Of a stretch of DNA of 48,858 nt, positions 19,251 to 28,857 are shown in pieces. The notes under the pieces are model-generated. The model did no database searches, was not told where the DNA came from, and saw only the letters and a list, made by a program, of their open reading frames with translations. Location: the NCBI RefSeq assembly GCF_001428825.1, contig NZ_LMIT01000013.1:1-48858 (forward strand). The letters are read 5' to 3'. The DNA comes from Nocardioides sp. Root240 (GTDB taxonomy: Bacteria > Actinomycetota > Actinomycetes > Propionibacteriales > Nocardioidaceae). The position numbers and the translations under genes were made by a program. The number at the start of each line of letters is the position of its first letter. Positions within the stretch are counted from its first letter, which is position 1.

Positions 19251-21029
19251 TCAGGCCACGGCCTCACCGGTCTGGACGCGCCACAGCGCGGCGTAGGCAC
19301 CATCGGCCGCGACGAGCTCGTCGTGGGTGCCCGCCTCGGCCACCCGACCTCCGTCGAGGACCCAGATCCGGTGCGCGTGGCGGACCGTCGAGAGCCGGTG
19401 CGCGACCACGATCGTCGTGCACCTCTCCCCTGCCCGTCGCAGCGACTTCTGGATCGCCGCCTCGGTCTCGTTGTCGACCGCGCTGGTGGCCTCGTCGAGC
19501 ACCAGCAGCGCGGGGTCGCGCAGCAGCGCGCGGGCCAGGGCGATCCGCTGGCGCTGGCCGCCGGACAGGGTCACCCCGCGCTCGCCGACCCAGGCGTCGT
19601 AGCCGCCGTCGAGCCGGTCGATGAAGTCCGCCGCAGCGGCGGCCTCGGCGGCCGCGCGGACCTCGGCAGGCGTCGCGTCGGGCCGGCCGTAGGCGATGTT
19701 CTCGGCGATGGTGCCGGAGAAGAGGTAGACGTCCTGCGCGACGTAGCCGATCGAGCCGCGCAGCGAGTCCCAGTCGAGCTCGCGCACGTCGGTGCCGTCG
19801 AGCAGCACCTGGCCCGCGCGCGGGTCGTCGAAGCGCAGGACCAGGCGCAGCAGCGACGACTTCCCGGCACCGGTGGAGCCCACGACCGCATGCGTCTCCC
19901 CTGCCGGTACGACGAGGTCGAGGTCGTGCAGCACGTCCGGCCCGTCGGCGTACCCGGCCCGGACGCCGCGCAGCTCGACCCGGCCACGCACCGGCCGGTC
20001 GAGGGCCCGGGTCCCCGCCGGGACCGTCACCGGCTCGGCGAGGAGGGCGAGGATGCGTGCGGTCGAGGCGCGGCCGCGCTGGTAGAGGTCGAGCACCTCG
20101 GCGACGTCGGTCATCGGCCACAGCAGGCGCTGGGTCATGAAGACCAGCACCGAGTAGAGACCGAGCTCGAGCTCGCCGTCGAGGGTGGCCCAGCCGCCGA
20201 GCAGCAGCGTGCAGGTGAACCCGGCGAGGATGGCCATCCGCACCAGCGGCACGAAGGCGGCGGAGGCCCGGATCGCGCGCAGGTTGGTGTCCCGGTACGC
20301 CGCGGAGACCTGCTCGACGCGGGCGCGCTCGCGCTCCTCGGCGGTGAACGACTTGATGGTCGCGATGCCGGCCAGGTTGGCGCTGAGGGCGCCTGACAGG
20401 TCGGCGACGGCGCCGCGGACCCGGTCGTAGAGCGGCTCGAGCCGGCGCTGGAACACGAGCGAGCCGAGGATGATCACCGGGATCGGGAGGAAGGCGTAGA
20501 GCAGCAGCTGCCACGAGGCGATAGCGAAGACGATGCCGACGAGGAGCACGTTCAGGGCCGTCTGCAGGATCGCCGGCAGGCCCACGTCGAGCATCCGCTC
20601 GAGCTGGTTGACGTCGTCGTTGAGCGTGGCCAGCGTCGAGCCGGAGGCGCGCGACTCGTGCCAGCCCAGGTGCAGGTGCTGGGCGTGGTCGTAGGCCTCG
20701 ACCCGCAGGTCGTGCTCGATCCCCTGCGACAGCCCGCGCCAGAGCACCGCGGCGGCGTACTCCGACGCCGACTCGACGACCCAGACCACGACGTTGATCG
20801 CCGCCAGCCATGCCAGCTGGGAGTGGCGCGAGTCCACGCCGAGGAGGTCGGCGACGAACGACCCCGAGCCGCGTACGACGACGTCGACCGCCGCGCCGAT
20901 CAGCAGCTCGGGCACGACGTCGGCCACCTTGTTGACCGTCGACATGAGGACGGCGAGCGCGAACCGGCCGCGGTAGCGGCGGTAGCGCTGCCAGAGTGCC
21001 CCGAGCGGTCGCTCGATCACCGGTTCCAC
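19251..21029 (-). CDS. ABC exporter, fused membrane and ATPase domains
   Basis: A 592-residue type IV ABC half-transporter. Residues about 20-310 form a six-helix membrane domain and 350-590 the ATPase domain with Walker A GSTGAGKSS near 386, signature LSGGQRQRIALARALL near 490 and Walker B LLVLDEATSAVD near 510. It probably works as a homodimer exporting a lipid, peptide or other hydrophobic compound; no neighbour shows the substrate. The GTG at 21029 has AGGGAGG seven bases upstream. A palindrome resembling part of a DtxR/IdeR iron box lies just upstream, so iron control is possible but unproven. It is divergent from the SDR gene. Confidence 0.92.
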   Translation of the reverse strand: MEPVIERPLGALWQRYRRYRGRFALAVLMSTVNKVADVVPELLIGAAVDVVVRGSGSFVADLLGVDSRHSQLAWLAAINVVVWVVESASEYAAAVLWRGLSQGIEHDLRVEAYDHAQHLHLGWHESRASGSTLATLNDDVNQLERMLDVGLPAILQTALNVLLVGIVFAIASWQLLLYAFLPIPVIILGSLVFQRRLEPLYDRVRGAVADLSGALSANLAGIATIKSFTAEERERARVEQVSAAYRDTNLRAIRASAAFVPLVRMAILAGFTCTLLLGGWATLDGELELGLYSVLVFMTQRLLWPMTDVAEVLDLYQRGRASTARILALLAEPVTVPAGTRALDRPVRGRVELRGVRAGYADGPDVLHDLDLVVPAGETHAVVGSTGAGKSSLLRLVLRFDDPRAGQVLLDGTDVRELDWDSLRGSIGYVAQDVYLFSGTIAENIAYGRPDATPAEVRAAAEAAAAADFIDRLDGGYDAWVGERGVTLSGGQRQRIALARALLRDPALLVLDEATSAVDNETEAAIQKSLRRAGERCTTIVVAHRLSTVRHAHRIWVLDGGRVAEAGTHDELVAADGAYAALWRVQTGEAVA

Positions 21030-21050
21030 GGCGTTGCCTCCCTGCACATG

Positions 21051-21069
21051 ACTTAGGTAGACCTTAGTT
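21051..21069. promoter_or_regulatory. Possible DtxR/IdeR-type operator
   Basis: ACTTAGGTAGACCTTAGTT holds AGGT and ACCT half-sites, but with two bases between them instead of the seven usual for a DtxR box. One half (TTAGGT) fits well. It overlaps TACCTA, a possible -10 for the ABC exporter on the minus strand. Confidence 0.3.
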
Positions 21070-21101
21070 GGACCGTCCGCCGGCCGGTCGCGCGGGGCCG
21101 C

Positions 21102-21107
21102 TACCGT
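21102..21107 (+). promoter_or_regulatory. -10 element of the SDR gene
   Basis: TACCGT lies six bases before the ATG at 21114, predicting a leaderless transcript. Confidence 0.5.
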
Positions 21108-21113
21108 CACCCC

Positions 21114-21875
21114 ATGACCGTCATCGACCTGTTCCGACTCGACGGCAAGGTCGCCGTCGTCACCGGCGCCAGCTCCGGCCTGGGCGTCGACTTCGCCAAG
21201 GCCCTGGCCGAGGCCGGCGCCGACGTCGCGCTGGGCGCCCGCCGCGTCGAGCGCCTCGCCGACACCGCCGCTCTCGTGGAGGCCGCCGGCCGCCGCGCCC
21301 TGTCGGTGCAGACCGACGTCGCCGACCCGGCGTCCTGCCAGGCCCTGGTCGACGCGGCCATGGCCGAGTTCGGCCGGGTCGACATCCTCGTCAACAACGC
21401 CGGCGTCGGCACCGCCGTGCCCGCCACCCGCGAGACGCCGGAGCAGTTCAGCCAGGTCATCGACATCAACCTCAACGGCAGCTACTGGATGGCCCAGGCC
21501 TGCGGCCGCGTGATGCAGCCGGGCTCGAGCATCATCAACATCTCCTCGGTGCTCGGCATCACCACCGCCGGGCTCCCGCAGGCCGCGTACGCCGCGTCGA
21601 AGGCCGGCGTGATCGGCCTGACCCGCGACCTCGCGCAGCAGTGGACCGGCCGCAAGGGCATCCGCGTCAACGCGATCGCGCCGGGCTTCTTCGCCTCCGA
21701 GATGACCGAGACCTACCCGCCGGGCTACCTCGAGTCCCAGCAGGCCCGGATCCCCGCCGGCCGCAAGGGCGACCCGCGCGAGCTGGCCGCGGCCCTGGTC
21801 TTCCTCGCCTCCGACGCCGCCGGCTACGTCACCGGCCAGACGCTCGCCGTCGACGGAGGCATGACCATCACCTGA
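21114..21875 (+). CDS. Short-chain dehydrogenase/reductase
   Basis: A 253-residue classical SDR that oxidises or reduces an alcohol/ketone with NAD(P). The cofactor motif TGASSGLG is at about 18-25, NNAG near 98, the catalytic Ser is in NISSVLG and the YxxxK pair is in YAASKAGVIGLTRDLA. The C-terminus has NAIAPGFF and the GYVTGQTLAVDGG signature. Substrate cannot be told from sequence; gluconate-5-dehydrogenase-like and ketoacyl-reductase-like members look similar. It is divergent from the ABC exporter and converges on the AhpD-like gene with 19 bases between stops. Confidence 0.93.
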   Translation: MTVIDLFRLDGKVAVVTGASSGLGVDFAKALAEAGADVALGARRVERLADTAALVEAAGRRALSVQTDVADPASCQALVDAAMAEFGRVDILVNNAGVGTAVPATRETPEQFSQVIDINLNGSYWMAQACGRVMQPGSSIINISSVLGITTAGLPQAAYAASKAGVIGLTRDLAQQWTGRKGIRVNAIAPGFFASEMTETYPPGYLESQQARIPAGRKGDPRELAAALVFLASDAAGYVTGQTLAVDGGMTIT

Positions 21876-21894
21876 CCGGTGCTGCGCCCCCGGG

Positions 21895-22359
21895 CTACTT
21901 GACCGGGTGGTGGCTGGTGATCGAGATCCGGTTGAACGCGTTCATGGTGATCGCGACCCAGGCGACGGCGCTGTAGGCCTCGTCGCCGAGCACGGCGCGC
22001 GCCATGTCCTCGGCGTAGGTCCGCTCGTCGGGCTCGGGCAGCCGGGTGATCGACTCGGCCAGCTGCAGTGCGGCCTGCTCCTGCTCGGAGAACAGGCTGG
22101 TCTCCGACCACGCGTCCAGCACGGCGATCCGCCGCTCCGACTCCCCCGCCTCGATCGCGTTGCGGTGGTGGAGGTCGAGGCAGAACGCGCAGCCGTTGAT
22201 CTGGGAGATCCGCAGGTTGACCAGCTCGACGAAGCGGCGGTCGAGACCGGCGGCCTCCGCCGCGGCGCCGGCCTGCTCCGACAACGCCACCGCTGCCTTG
22301 TACGCCGCCGGCACGGCCTTGTCGAGGAAGACGTGCCGGCGCGGTGCGGCCTGGTTCAT
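21895..22359 (-). CDS. AhpD-like carboxymuconolactone decarboxylase family protein
   Basis: A 154-residue protein of the CMD/AhpD fold with the redox motif CAFCLDLH (Cys57, Cys60, His64) preceded by NLRISQING. Such proteins act as small peroxidase or thiol-disulfide partners; several are linked to peroxide stress. The ATG at 22359 overlaps the TGA of the upstream GNAT gene (ATGA), so the two are coupled. With katG and furA just upstream, a role in oxidative stress is plausible but inferred. Confidence 0.88.
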   Translation of the reverse strand: MNQAAPRRHVFLDKAVPAAYKAAVALSEQAGAAAEAAGLDRRFVELVNLRISQINGCAFCLDLHHRNAIEAGESERRIAVLDAWSETSLFSEQEQAALQLAESITRLPEPDERTYAEDMARAVLGDEAYSAVAWVAITMNAFNRISITSHHPVK

Positions 22360-22655
22360 GCGGGCCAGTCGGTGATGTCGTCGAAGTCGTGGTGCTTGGT
22401 GAGCCACCGGGCGACGTAGGGGCAGTGCGGGATGATCCGCTTGCCCTGCGCGCGCACGTCGGCGAGCGCGAACTCCACGACGCCGCCGGCCAGGCCCTGC
22501 CCGGCGTACTTGTCGGCGACCTCGGTGTGGACGAAGTCCACGTGGGCGTCGTCCGGCAGCCGGTACTGCGCGAACCCGGCCAGCTCGTCGCCGTCGCGGA
22601 TCTCGTAGCGGTGCTTGTCGGGCGCGTGGACGTAGGTGATGCCTGCGTCGGTCAT
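22356..22655 (-). CDS. Small GNAT N-acetyltransferase (YjdJ type)
   Basis: A 99-residue single-domain GNAT of the YidJ/YjdJ type. The sequence ELAGFAQYRL, VDFVHTEVADKYAGQGLAGGVVEFAL and ADVRAQGKRIIPHCPYVARWL shows the acetyl-CoA-binding Q/GxxG-like loop (YAGQGLAGG) and the conserved CPYV region. Substrate is unknown. The ATG at 22655 follows CAGGAT by seven bases and has no ribosome-binding site. It overlaps the AhpD-like gene by four bases and is isolated from katG by a terminator. Confidence 0.9.
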   Translation of the reverse strand: MTDAGITYVHAPDKHRYEIRDGDELAGFAQYRLPDDAHVDFVHTEVADKYAGQGLAGGVVEFALADVRAQGKRIIPHCPYVARWLTKHHDFDDITDWPA

Positions 22656-22662
22656 GGGGCCA

Positions 22663-22668
22663 ATCCTG
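22663..22668 (-). promoter_or_regulatory. -10-like element of the GNAT gene
   Basis: CAGGAT lies seven bases before the ATG; compatible with a leaderless transcript. Confidence 0.4.
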
Positions 22669-22692
22669 CCGGGCGGGTGGGCAAAACGCACG

Positions 22693-22718
22693 GAGGCCGC
22701 CCGTTGCCGGGCGGCCTC
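22693..22718 (-). terminator. katG terminator
   Basis: Perfect 11-base arms GAGGCCGCCCG / CGGGCGGCCTC with a four-base loop, extendable by GCAC/GTGC, are followed on the minus strand by a TTTT tract. The hairpin lies 17 bases past the katG stop. Confidence 0.85.
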
Positions 22719-22735
22719 GTGCGTCGAGCGGTGCG

Positions 22736-24946
<2,211 letters not shown>

Positions 24947-24972
24947 GCTCAACCTTTCGAGGGGGTGATCGG

Positions 24973-25395
24973 TCAGGTGCGGACGGAACATTCGGGGCAG
25001 ACGCCCCAGTAGATGACCTCGGCCTCGTCGATCACGAAGCCGTGGGAGTCGGACGCGGTCAGGCACGGGACGTGCCCGACAGCGCAGTCCACGTCGGCGA
25101 TCGAGCCGCAGGAGCGGCACACGACGTGGTGGTGGTTGTCGCCGGTGCGCGTCTCGTAGCGCGCGACCGAGCCGGCGGGCTTGATGCTGCGCACCAGGCC
25201 CGCCTCGGTGAGGGTGTGCAGCGAGTCGTAGACCGCCTGGTGCGACACGTCCGGGAGCAGCGCACGCGCCGCCGCGATGACCGACTCGGTGTCGGCGTGC
25301 GGGTGGGCGTGCACCGCTTCGAGGACGGCCAGCCGCGGACGGGTGACCCGGAGTGCGACGTCCCGCAGCTGCTGCTGGAAGTCGGGCGGGTGCAT
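24973..25395 (-). CDS. furA: Fur family regulator of katG (FurA/CatR type)
   Basis: A 140-residue Fur-family metal-dependent repressor. A winged-helix N-terminus (RVTRPRLAVLEAVHAHPHADTE, SHQAVYDSLHTLTEAGLV) is followed by the dimer domain with GDNHHHVVCRSCG (His88-90, Cys93, Cys96) and the second pair CPEC (Cys133, Cys136), which would hold structural zinc. In actinobacteria the copy next to katG senses peroxide and represses furA-katG. The ATG at 25395 has no ribosome-binding site but a CAGACT hexamer seven bases upstream. An imperfect-free palindrome covers the -35 region, consistent with autoregulation. Confidence 0.93.
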   Translation of the reverse strand: MHPPDFQQQLRDVALRVTRPRLAVLEAVHAHPHADTESVIAAARALLPDVSHQAVYDSLHTLTEAGLVRSIKPAGSVARYETRTGDNHHHVVCRSCGSIADVDCAVGHVPCLTASDSHGFVIDEAEVIYWGVCPECSVRT

Positions 25396-25402
25396 GTCCG
25401 CC

Positions 25403-25431
25403 AGTCTGCCACTTTTCTTGAATGAGTCAAG
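25403..25431 (-). promoter_or_regulatory. furA promoter with palindromic operator
   Basis: On the minus strand TTGACT (-35) and CAGACT (-10) are separated by 16 bases. The 15-base palindrome CTTGACTCATTCAAG (25417-25431; arms CTTGA/TCAAG) covers the -35, followed by an AT-rich GAAAAG. This resembles described actinobacterial FurA boxes and is a likely autoregulatory site. Confidence 0.65.
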
Positions 25432-25486
25432 ACTTCAGTACGGCGCGTCGGCGGCTGGTCCTGCTCCCGCCGGGTACAGCCCCGGC

Positions 25487-25657
25487 ATGGACATCTCACC
25501 TGCCTGGCTGGTCCTCGGCGCCGTCGTCGCCCTCTTCATCGTGGGCGGGCTCGTCTGGGCGTTCATCGCCGACCGCCGCCGCAACGAGGACGTCGCCACC
25601 GACCCCGAGCGCCTCGACACCGATCCGACGGACCACACCCCGCCGCACCGACACTGA
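25487..25657 (+). CDS. Small single-helix membrane protein
   Basis: A 56-residue protein: MDISPAWLVLGAVVALF begins a single membrane helix (about 6-27) followed by ADRRRNED and an acidic, Pro/His-rich tail. Short, hypothetical. The ATG at 25487 is preceded by TACAGC six bases away, a weak leaderless-type signal. It is 37 bases before the acyltransferase and divergent from furA. Function unknown. Confidence 0.55.
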   Translation: MDISPAWLVLGAVVALFIVGGLVWAFIADRRRNEDVATDPERLDTDPTDHTPPHRH

Positions 25658-25682
25658 CGAAGGCCGCCGGGCGGCGTACCGC

Positions 25683-25688
25683 TACGGT
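25683..25688 (+). promoter_or_regulatory. -10 element of the acyltransferase gene
   Basis: TACGGT lies six bases before the ATG at 25695; leaderless-type spacing. Confidence 0.5.
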
Positions 25689-25694
25689 CGCGTC

Positions 25695-26285
25695 ATGGCA
25701 CACACGATGAGGGTCCGGCGCGCGTTCGCCCGCACGACACTGCGCGCGACCAGGTGGCGCCTCGTCGGCGACGTGCCCGAGGCCGGCATCCTGGTCGGCG
25801 CGCCGCACACGTCGCAGTGGGACTGGGTGGCGATGCTGATGATCGCGTGGGCCAACGGCGTGCGTCCGCGGGTCCTCGTCGCCGACCGGTACTTCAAGGG
25901 CGTCGTCGGCTGGATCCTGCGCCAGACCGGCGGCATCCCGCTCGACCGGTCCAGCCCCGGCGCGACGATCCGTGCCCTGCTGGCGGCAGCCCAGGGGGAC
26001 GACGCCTTCCAGCTCGTCATCGCCGCCGAGGGCACCCGCAGCAAGGGCGAGTACTGGAAGCCCGGCTTCTACCGGATCTCCCAGCAGACCGGGCTCCCGA
26101 TCAGCCTCGGCTTCGTCGACGGCCCGAGCCGCACCCTGGGCATGGGCCCGACCTTCCACCCGACCGGCGACGTCCGCGCCGACATGGACATGGTCCGCGC
26201 TTTCTACGCCGACAAGCACGGCGTCCGGCCCGAGAACCGCACCGAGCCGCGGCTACGCGAGGAGGACGTCGCCCTCGGCGACTGA
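25695..26285 (+). CDS. 1-acylglycerol-3-phosphate acyltransferase-family protein
   Basis: A 196-residue PlsC-like acyltransferase. The catalytic HxxxxD motif is APHTSQWDW (His38, Asp43), with proline in place of the usual preceding asparagine. The substrate motif AEGTRSKGEYWKPGFYRI is at 111-128 and the region LPISLGFVD follows. It should acylate a lysophospholipid or related glycerolipid at the membrane. The ATG at 25695 is supported by the promoter-like hexamer. Its 3' end overlaps that of the convergent GT87 gene by 33 bases. Confidence 0.88.
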   Translation: MAHTMRVRRAFARTTLRATRWRLVGDVPEAGILVGAPHTSQWDWVAMLMIAWANGVRPRVLVADRYFKGVVGWILRQTGGIPLDRSSPGATIRALLAAAQGDDAFQLVIAAEGTRSKGEYWKPGFYRISQQTGLPISLGFVDGPSRTLGMGPTFHPTGDVRADMDMVRAFYADKHGVRPENRTEPRLREEDVALGD

Positions 26286-27437
26286 TCCCGCTCCCCGCGT
26301 CGCCCGCGCGGCGGCGACGCCCCAGACCAGGGTCGCGCCGATCAGCAGCAGGGCCACGAGCACGTAGGCGTTCCCGCTGATGCTGGCGAACAACCCCCAG
26401 TCGTACTCCTTGCCGTTGCGGAAGGGCGCCCACCAGATCGCCCGCGAGAAGGCCACCACCGCGACCACGCCGGCAACGACCCGCGCCCGCGACAGGCCGC
26501 TGTGCCACAGGGCGATCGCCGTCGGCACGAGCCACACCCAGTGGTGGTCCCACGAGATCGGCGAGGCGAGCAGCATGCCGTACGCCGCCGTGCAGGCCGC
26601 GAGCGGACGGGCCGCCGGTGAGGCCGACCGCCAGACGAGGGCGGCGGCGAGCAGCGCGGCCGCGGCCGTCGTACCGGCGACGGCGAACCAGAGCAGCGTC
26701 GGCGCCTCGTGCCCGAGGGCGCGGCTCAGGATGCCGAGCACGGACTGGTTGCCGGCGTACTCGACGCCGCCGACGCGGCCCGGGTCCCACAGCACGTCGG
26801 TCCAGTAGGCCCAGGACGCGCGCGGCGCCGCGACCGCGCCCACCAGCACGGTGGCGGCGAAGCTCGCCACGGCCGTCCCGGCCGCTCGCCGCCTGCCGAT
26901 CACGAGAAGGAAGGCGACGAAGAACAGCGGCGTCAGCTTGATGCCGGCGACCAGGCCGACCAGCCAGCCGGCGTGCTTGCGCTCGGGGCGCAGCACGTCG
27001 GCGAGGACCGCCGCCATCAGGAACAGGTTGACCTGTCCGAACGAGAACGTCGACCAGACCGGCTCGGCCAGCAGGGCGACGGCGACGACGGCGGGGAGCA
27101 GCAGGCCCGTCGGCGTCGTACCGCAGGCACGGAGGGTGAGGTCGACGACCCGGGCCAGCACGACCACGCAGGCCAGCGACCACAGGAAGGCGCTCAGCCA
27201 GGTCGGGAGGACCGCCAGCGGGAGCATGAGGACCGCGGCGAAGGGCGGGTACGTGAACGGCAGGTCGGCGACGTGGAAGCGGACGCCGTAGAGGTCGCCT
27301 CCGAAGAGCGCGCCGGCACCCAGCTCGTAGACCCGCAGGTCGATGAACCAGCTCCAGCGCCACGCGAGCAGCGCGCACCACAGGCCGACGCCGAGGGCGA
27401 GGACGGCGAGCAGGCGACGGGCGAGGCGGGACTCCAC
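26253..27437 (-). CDS. GT87 family membrane glycosyltransferase
   Basis: A 394-residue polytopic protein of the GT87/DUF2029 type. These use polyprenyl-phosphate sugar donors, often mannose, at the outer face of the membrane, as in actinobacterial PIM and lipomannan synthesis. The acidic loop after the first helix (WFIDLRVYELGAGALFGGDLY), then FTYPPFAAVLMLPLAVLP, the loop with FGQVNLFLMAAVL, GIKLTPLFFVAFLL and SPISWDHHWVWLVP are typical. The GTG at 27437 is chosen because TAGCCT lies seven bases upstream; an upstream frame adds 16 unlikely residues. The donor and acceptor are not known. Confidence 0.87.
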   Translation of the reverse strand: MESRLARRLLAVLALGVGLWCALLAWRWSWFIDLRVYELGAGALFGGDLYGVRFHVADLPFTYPPFAAVLMLPLAVLPTWLSAFLWSLACVVVLARVVDLTLRACGTTPTGLLLPAVVAVALLAEPVWSTFSFGQVNLFLMAAVLADVLRPERKHAGWLVGLVAGIKLTPLFFVAFLLVIGRRRAAGTAVASFAATVLVGAVAAPRASWAYWTDVLWDPGRVGGVEYAGNQSVLGILSRALGHEAPTLLWFAVAGTTAAAALLAAALVWRSASPAARPLAACTAAYGMLLASPISWDHHWVWLVPTAIALWHSGLSRARVVAGVVAVVAFSRAIWWAPFRNGKEYDWGLFASISGNAYVLVALLLIGATLVWGVAAARATRGAGSVAEGDVLLA

Positions 27438-27444
27438 CCGCCCG

Positions 27445-27450
27445 AGGCTA
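27445..27450 (-). promoter_or_regulatory. -10 element of the GT87 gene
   Basis: TAGCCT on the minus strand is seven bases before the GTG start. Confidence 0.5.
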
Positions 27451-27526
27451 GGTCGCCGGATCGGCCCGCGAGGCGTCGCGGACACGGACGTACGCAGACT
27501 TCACCGGATGGTCGCCGGAACGACGT

Positions 27527-28018
27527 TCAGAAGATCGTCACCAGCAGGTGGTCGCCGGCCGATGCCGCCGCGCGGTGCGCCTCGACCAGGAGCGCGAACG
27601 CCTCGGCCAGGTCGGCACGCAGCCGGACGGGGTCCTCGCCCCAGACACTCGGGTAGACCTCGGCCGCCGCGAAGGCAGCGAAGTCCTGACGGGCGAGCAC
27701 CGCGTCGATGTCGACGGCCTCGAGGGCCGTGACGATCGCCGTCAGCTCGCCGGCCTCGGTGCACCCGATGAAGTCGTCGCTGTCGAACGCGTGCACCCCG
27801 ACCACCGCCTCGCTGAGCCGGTCGCCCTCGATCGGTGCCGACGCCGGGACGCCGGTCAGCGCGAAGTGCAGCCCGTCCCACATCTTGTCGAGGTACGTCG
27901 TGGGCGCGCCGCCCTCCTCGAGCCGGTCGATCTCGTCGACGAGGTGGTCGGGGTCGAGGTCGGTGAGCCGGTCGAGCGTGGCCTCGTCGATGCGGGTGTA
28001 CGCCGCCTGCAACCCCAT
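27527..28018 (-). CDS. DUF1877 family protein (YfbM-like)
   Basis: A 163-residue soluble protein. The start MGLQAAYTRIDEATLDRL, the LDKMWDGLHFALTG stretch and the C-terminal pattern EVYPSVWGEDP followed by an acidic helix are typical of DUF1877/YfbM. Its biochemical role is unknown. The ATG at 28018 overlaps the stop of the methyltransferase gene (TGATG), so the two are translationally coupled. Confidence 0.85.
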   Translation of the reverse strand: MGLQAAYTRIDEATLDRLTDLDPDHLVDEIDRLEEGGAPTTYLDKMWDGLHFALTGVPASAPIEGDRLSEAVVGVHAFDSDDFIGCTEAGELTAIVTALEAVDIDAVLARQDFAAFAAAEVYPSVWGEDPVRLRADLAEAFALLVEAHRAAASAGDHLLVTIF

Positions 28019-28812
28019 CAGGACGCGCTGACCTGCAGCCAGCTGATCGGCGCCTCGAACCCGCCGTCCCCGTAGGCCTCCCGCAGCGCGGCCGTGGCGA
28101 CCTCGGTGGCGCGCTCGACGTCGATCTCCGGGTGCGCCTCGATCTCGCCGCGCAGGGGCGTGCCCTGGCAGATCGCGCGCGCGGTGTGGTCGGCGTCGGA
28201 GACGCTGGTGCCGGTCATCCGCCGGACCTCGAAGTCGGTGTAGCCGGCCGCCTCGAGGTGGCTGGCGATGAGCTCGGCGTCGTAGTAGGAGTACGGCATC
28301 CGGCGCAGGAACCCCAGCGGGGTGCGGACGACGGCGTTGAGCGCGTTGCTCACGACGGCCCAGGCGGGGTTGGCCTCGAGCCGGTCCCAGGCGTTGAAGT
28401 GGAAGCTGCCGCCCGGGCGCAGCACGCGCCGCGCCTCGGCGTACCCGCGCACCTTGTCGGGGAAGAACATCACGCCGAACTGGCACGCCACCACGTCGTA
28501 CGACGCCTCGGGCACCGGCAGGCTGAGCGCATCCGCGACCTGCCAGCTCACGCGCTCGGAGGGGCACAGCGCCTCCGCGGCGACCAGCATGGGCTCGTTC
28601 AGGTCGGTCGCGGTGATGCTCGCCGCTCCCCCGGCGACCAGCACCCGGGTCAGGACCCCGGTGCCGGCCGCCGTCTCGAGGATGTCGTGCGGATCGCTGG
28701 CGAGCACGGCTGCGGCGAGGTGGCCGGCGGGCTCGGCGAAGACGAGCGGCACGAGGAGCTCCTCGTAGATCTCGGGGATCCGCCCCACGAAGGCCGAGTC
28801 GCTCGACGTCAT
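28018..28812 (-). CDS. SAM-dependent methyltransferase (class I)
   Basis: A 264-residue class I methyltransferase. Motif I is ILETAAGTGVLTRVL at about 44-58, the acidic SAM residue follows in ITATDLNEPMLVAA, and DVVACQFGVMFFPDKVRGYAEARRVLRPGG marks the later motifs, as in UbiE/COQ5-like enzymes. The acceptor is unknown. The ATG at 28812 lies six bases after TAGCCT, so the transcript is likely leaderless. It is coupled to the DUF1877 gene by a TGATG overlap. Confidence 0.9.
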   Translation of the reverse strand: MTSSDSAFVGRIPEIYEELLVPLVFAEPAGHLAAAVLASDPHDILETAAGTGVLTRVLVAGGAASITATDLNEPMLVAAEALCPSERVSWQVADALSLPVPEASYDVVACQFGVMFFPDKVRGYAEARRVLRPGGSFHFNAWDRLEANPAWAVVSNALNAVVRTPLGFLRRMPYSYYDAELIASHLEAAGYTDFEVRRMTGTSVSDADHTARAICQGTPLRGEIEAHPEIDVERATEVATAALREAYGDGGFEAPISWLQVSAS

Positions 28813-28818
28813 GGGGCG

Positions 28819-28824
28819 AGGCTA
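28819..28824 (-). promoter_or_regulatory. -10 element of the methyltransferase gene
   Basis: TAGCCT on the minus strand is six bases before the ATG at 28812. Confidence 0.5.
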
Positions 28825-28857
28825 CTGCGTCGGGCCTCCCGGGTCGCCCCTCCTGGC

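Noticed and set aside
16623..20396. Long open frame on the plus strand opposite leuS and the ABC exporter
   Set aside because: Antisense shadow; both minus-strand genes carry complete catalytic motifs.
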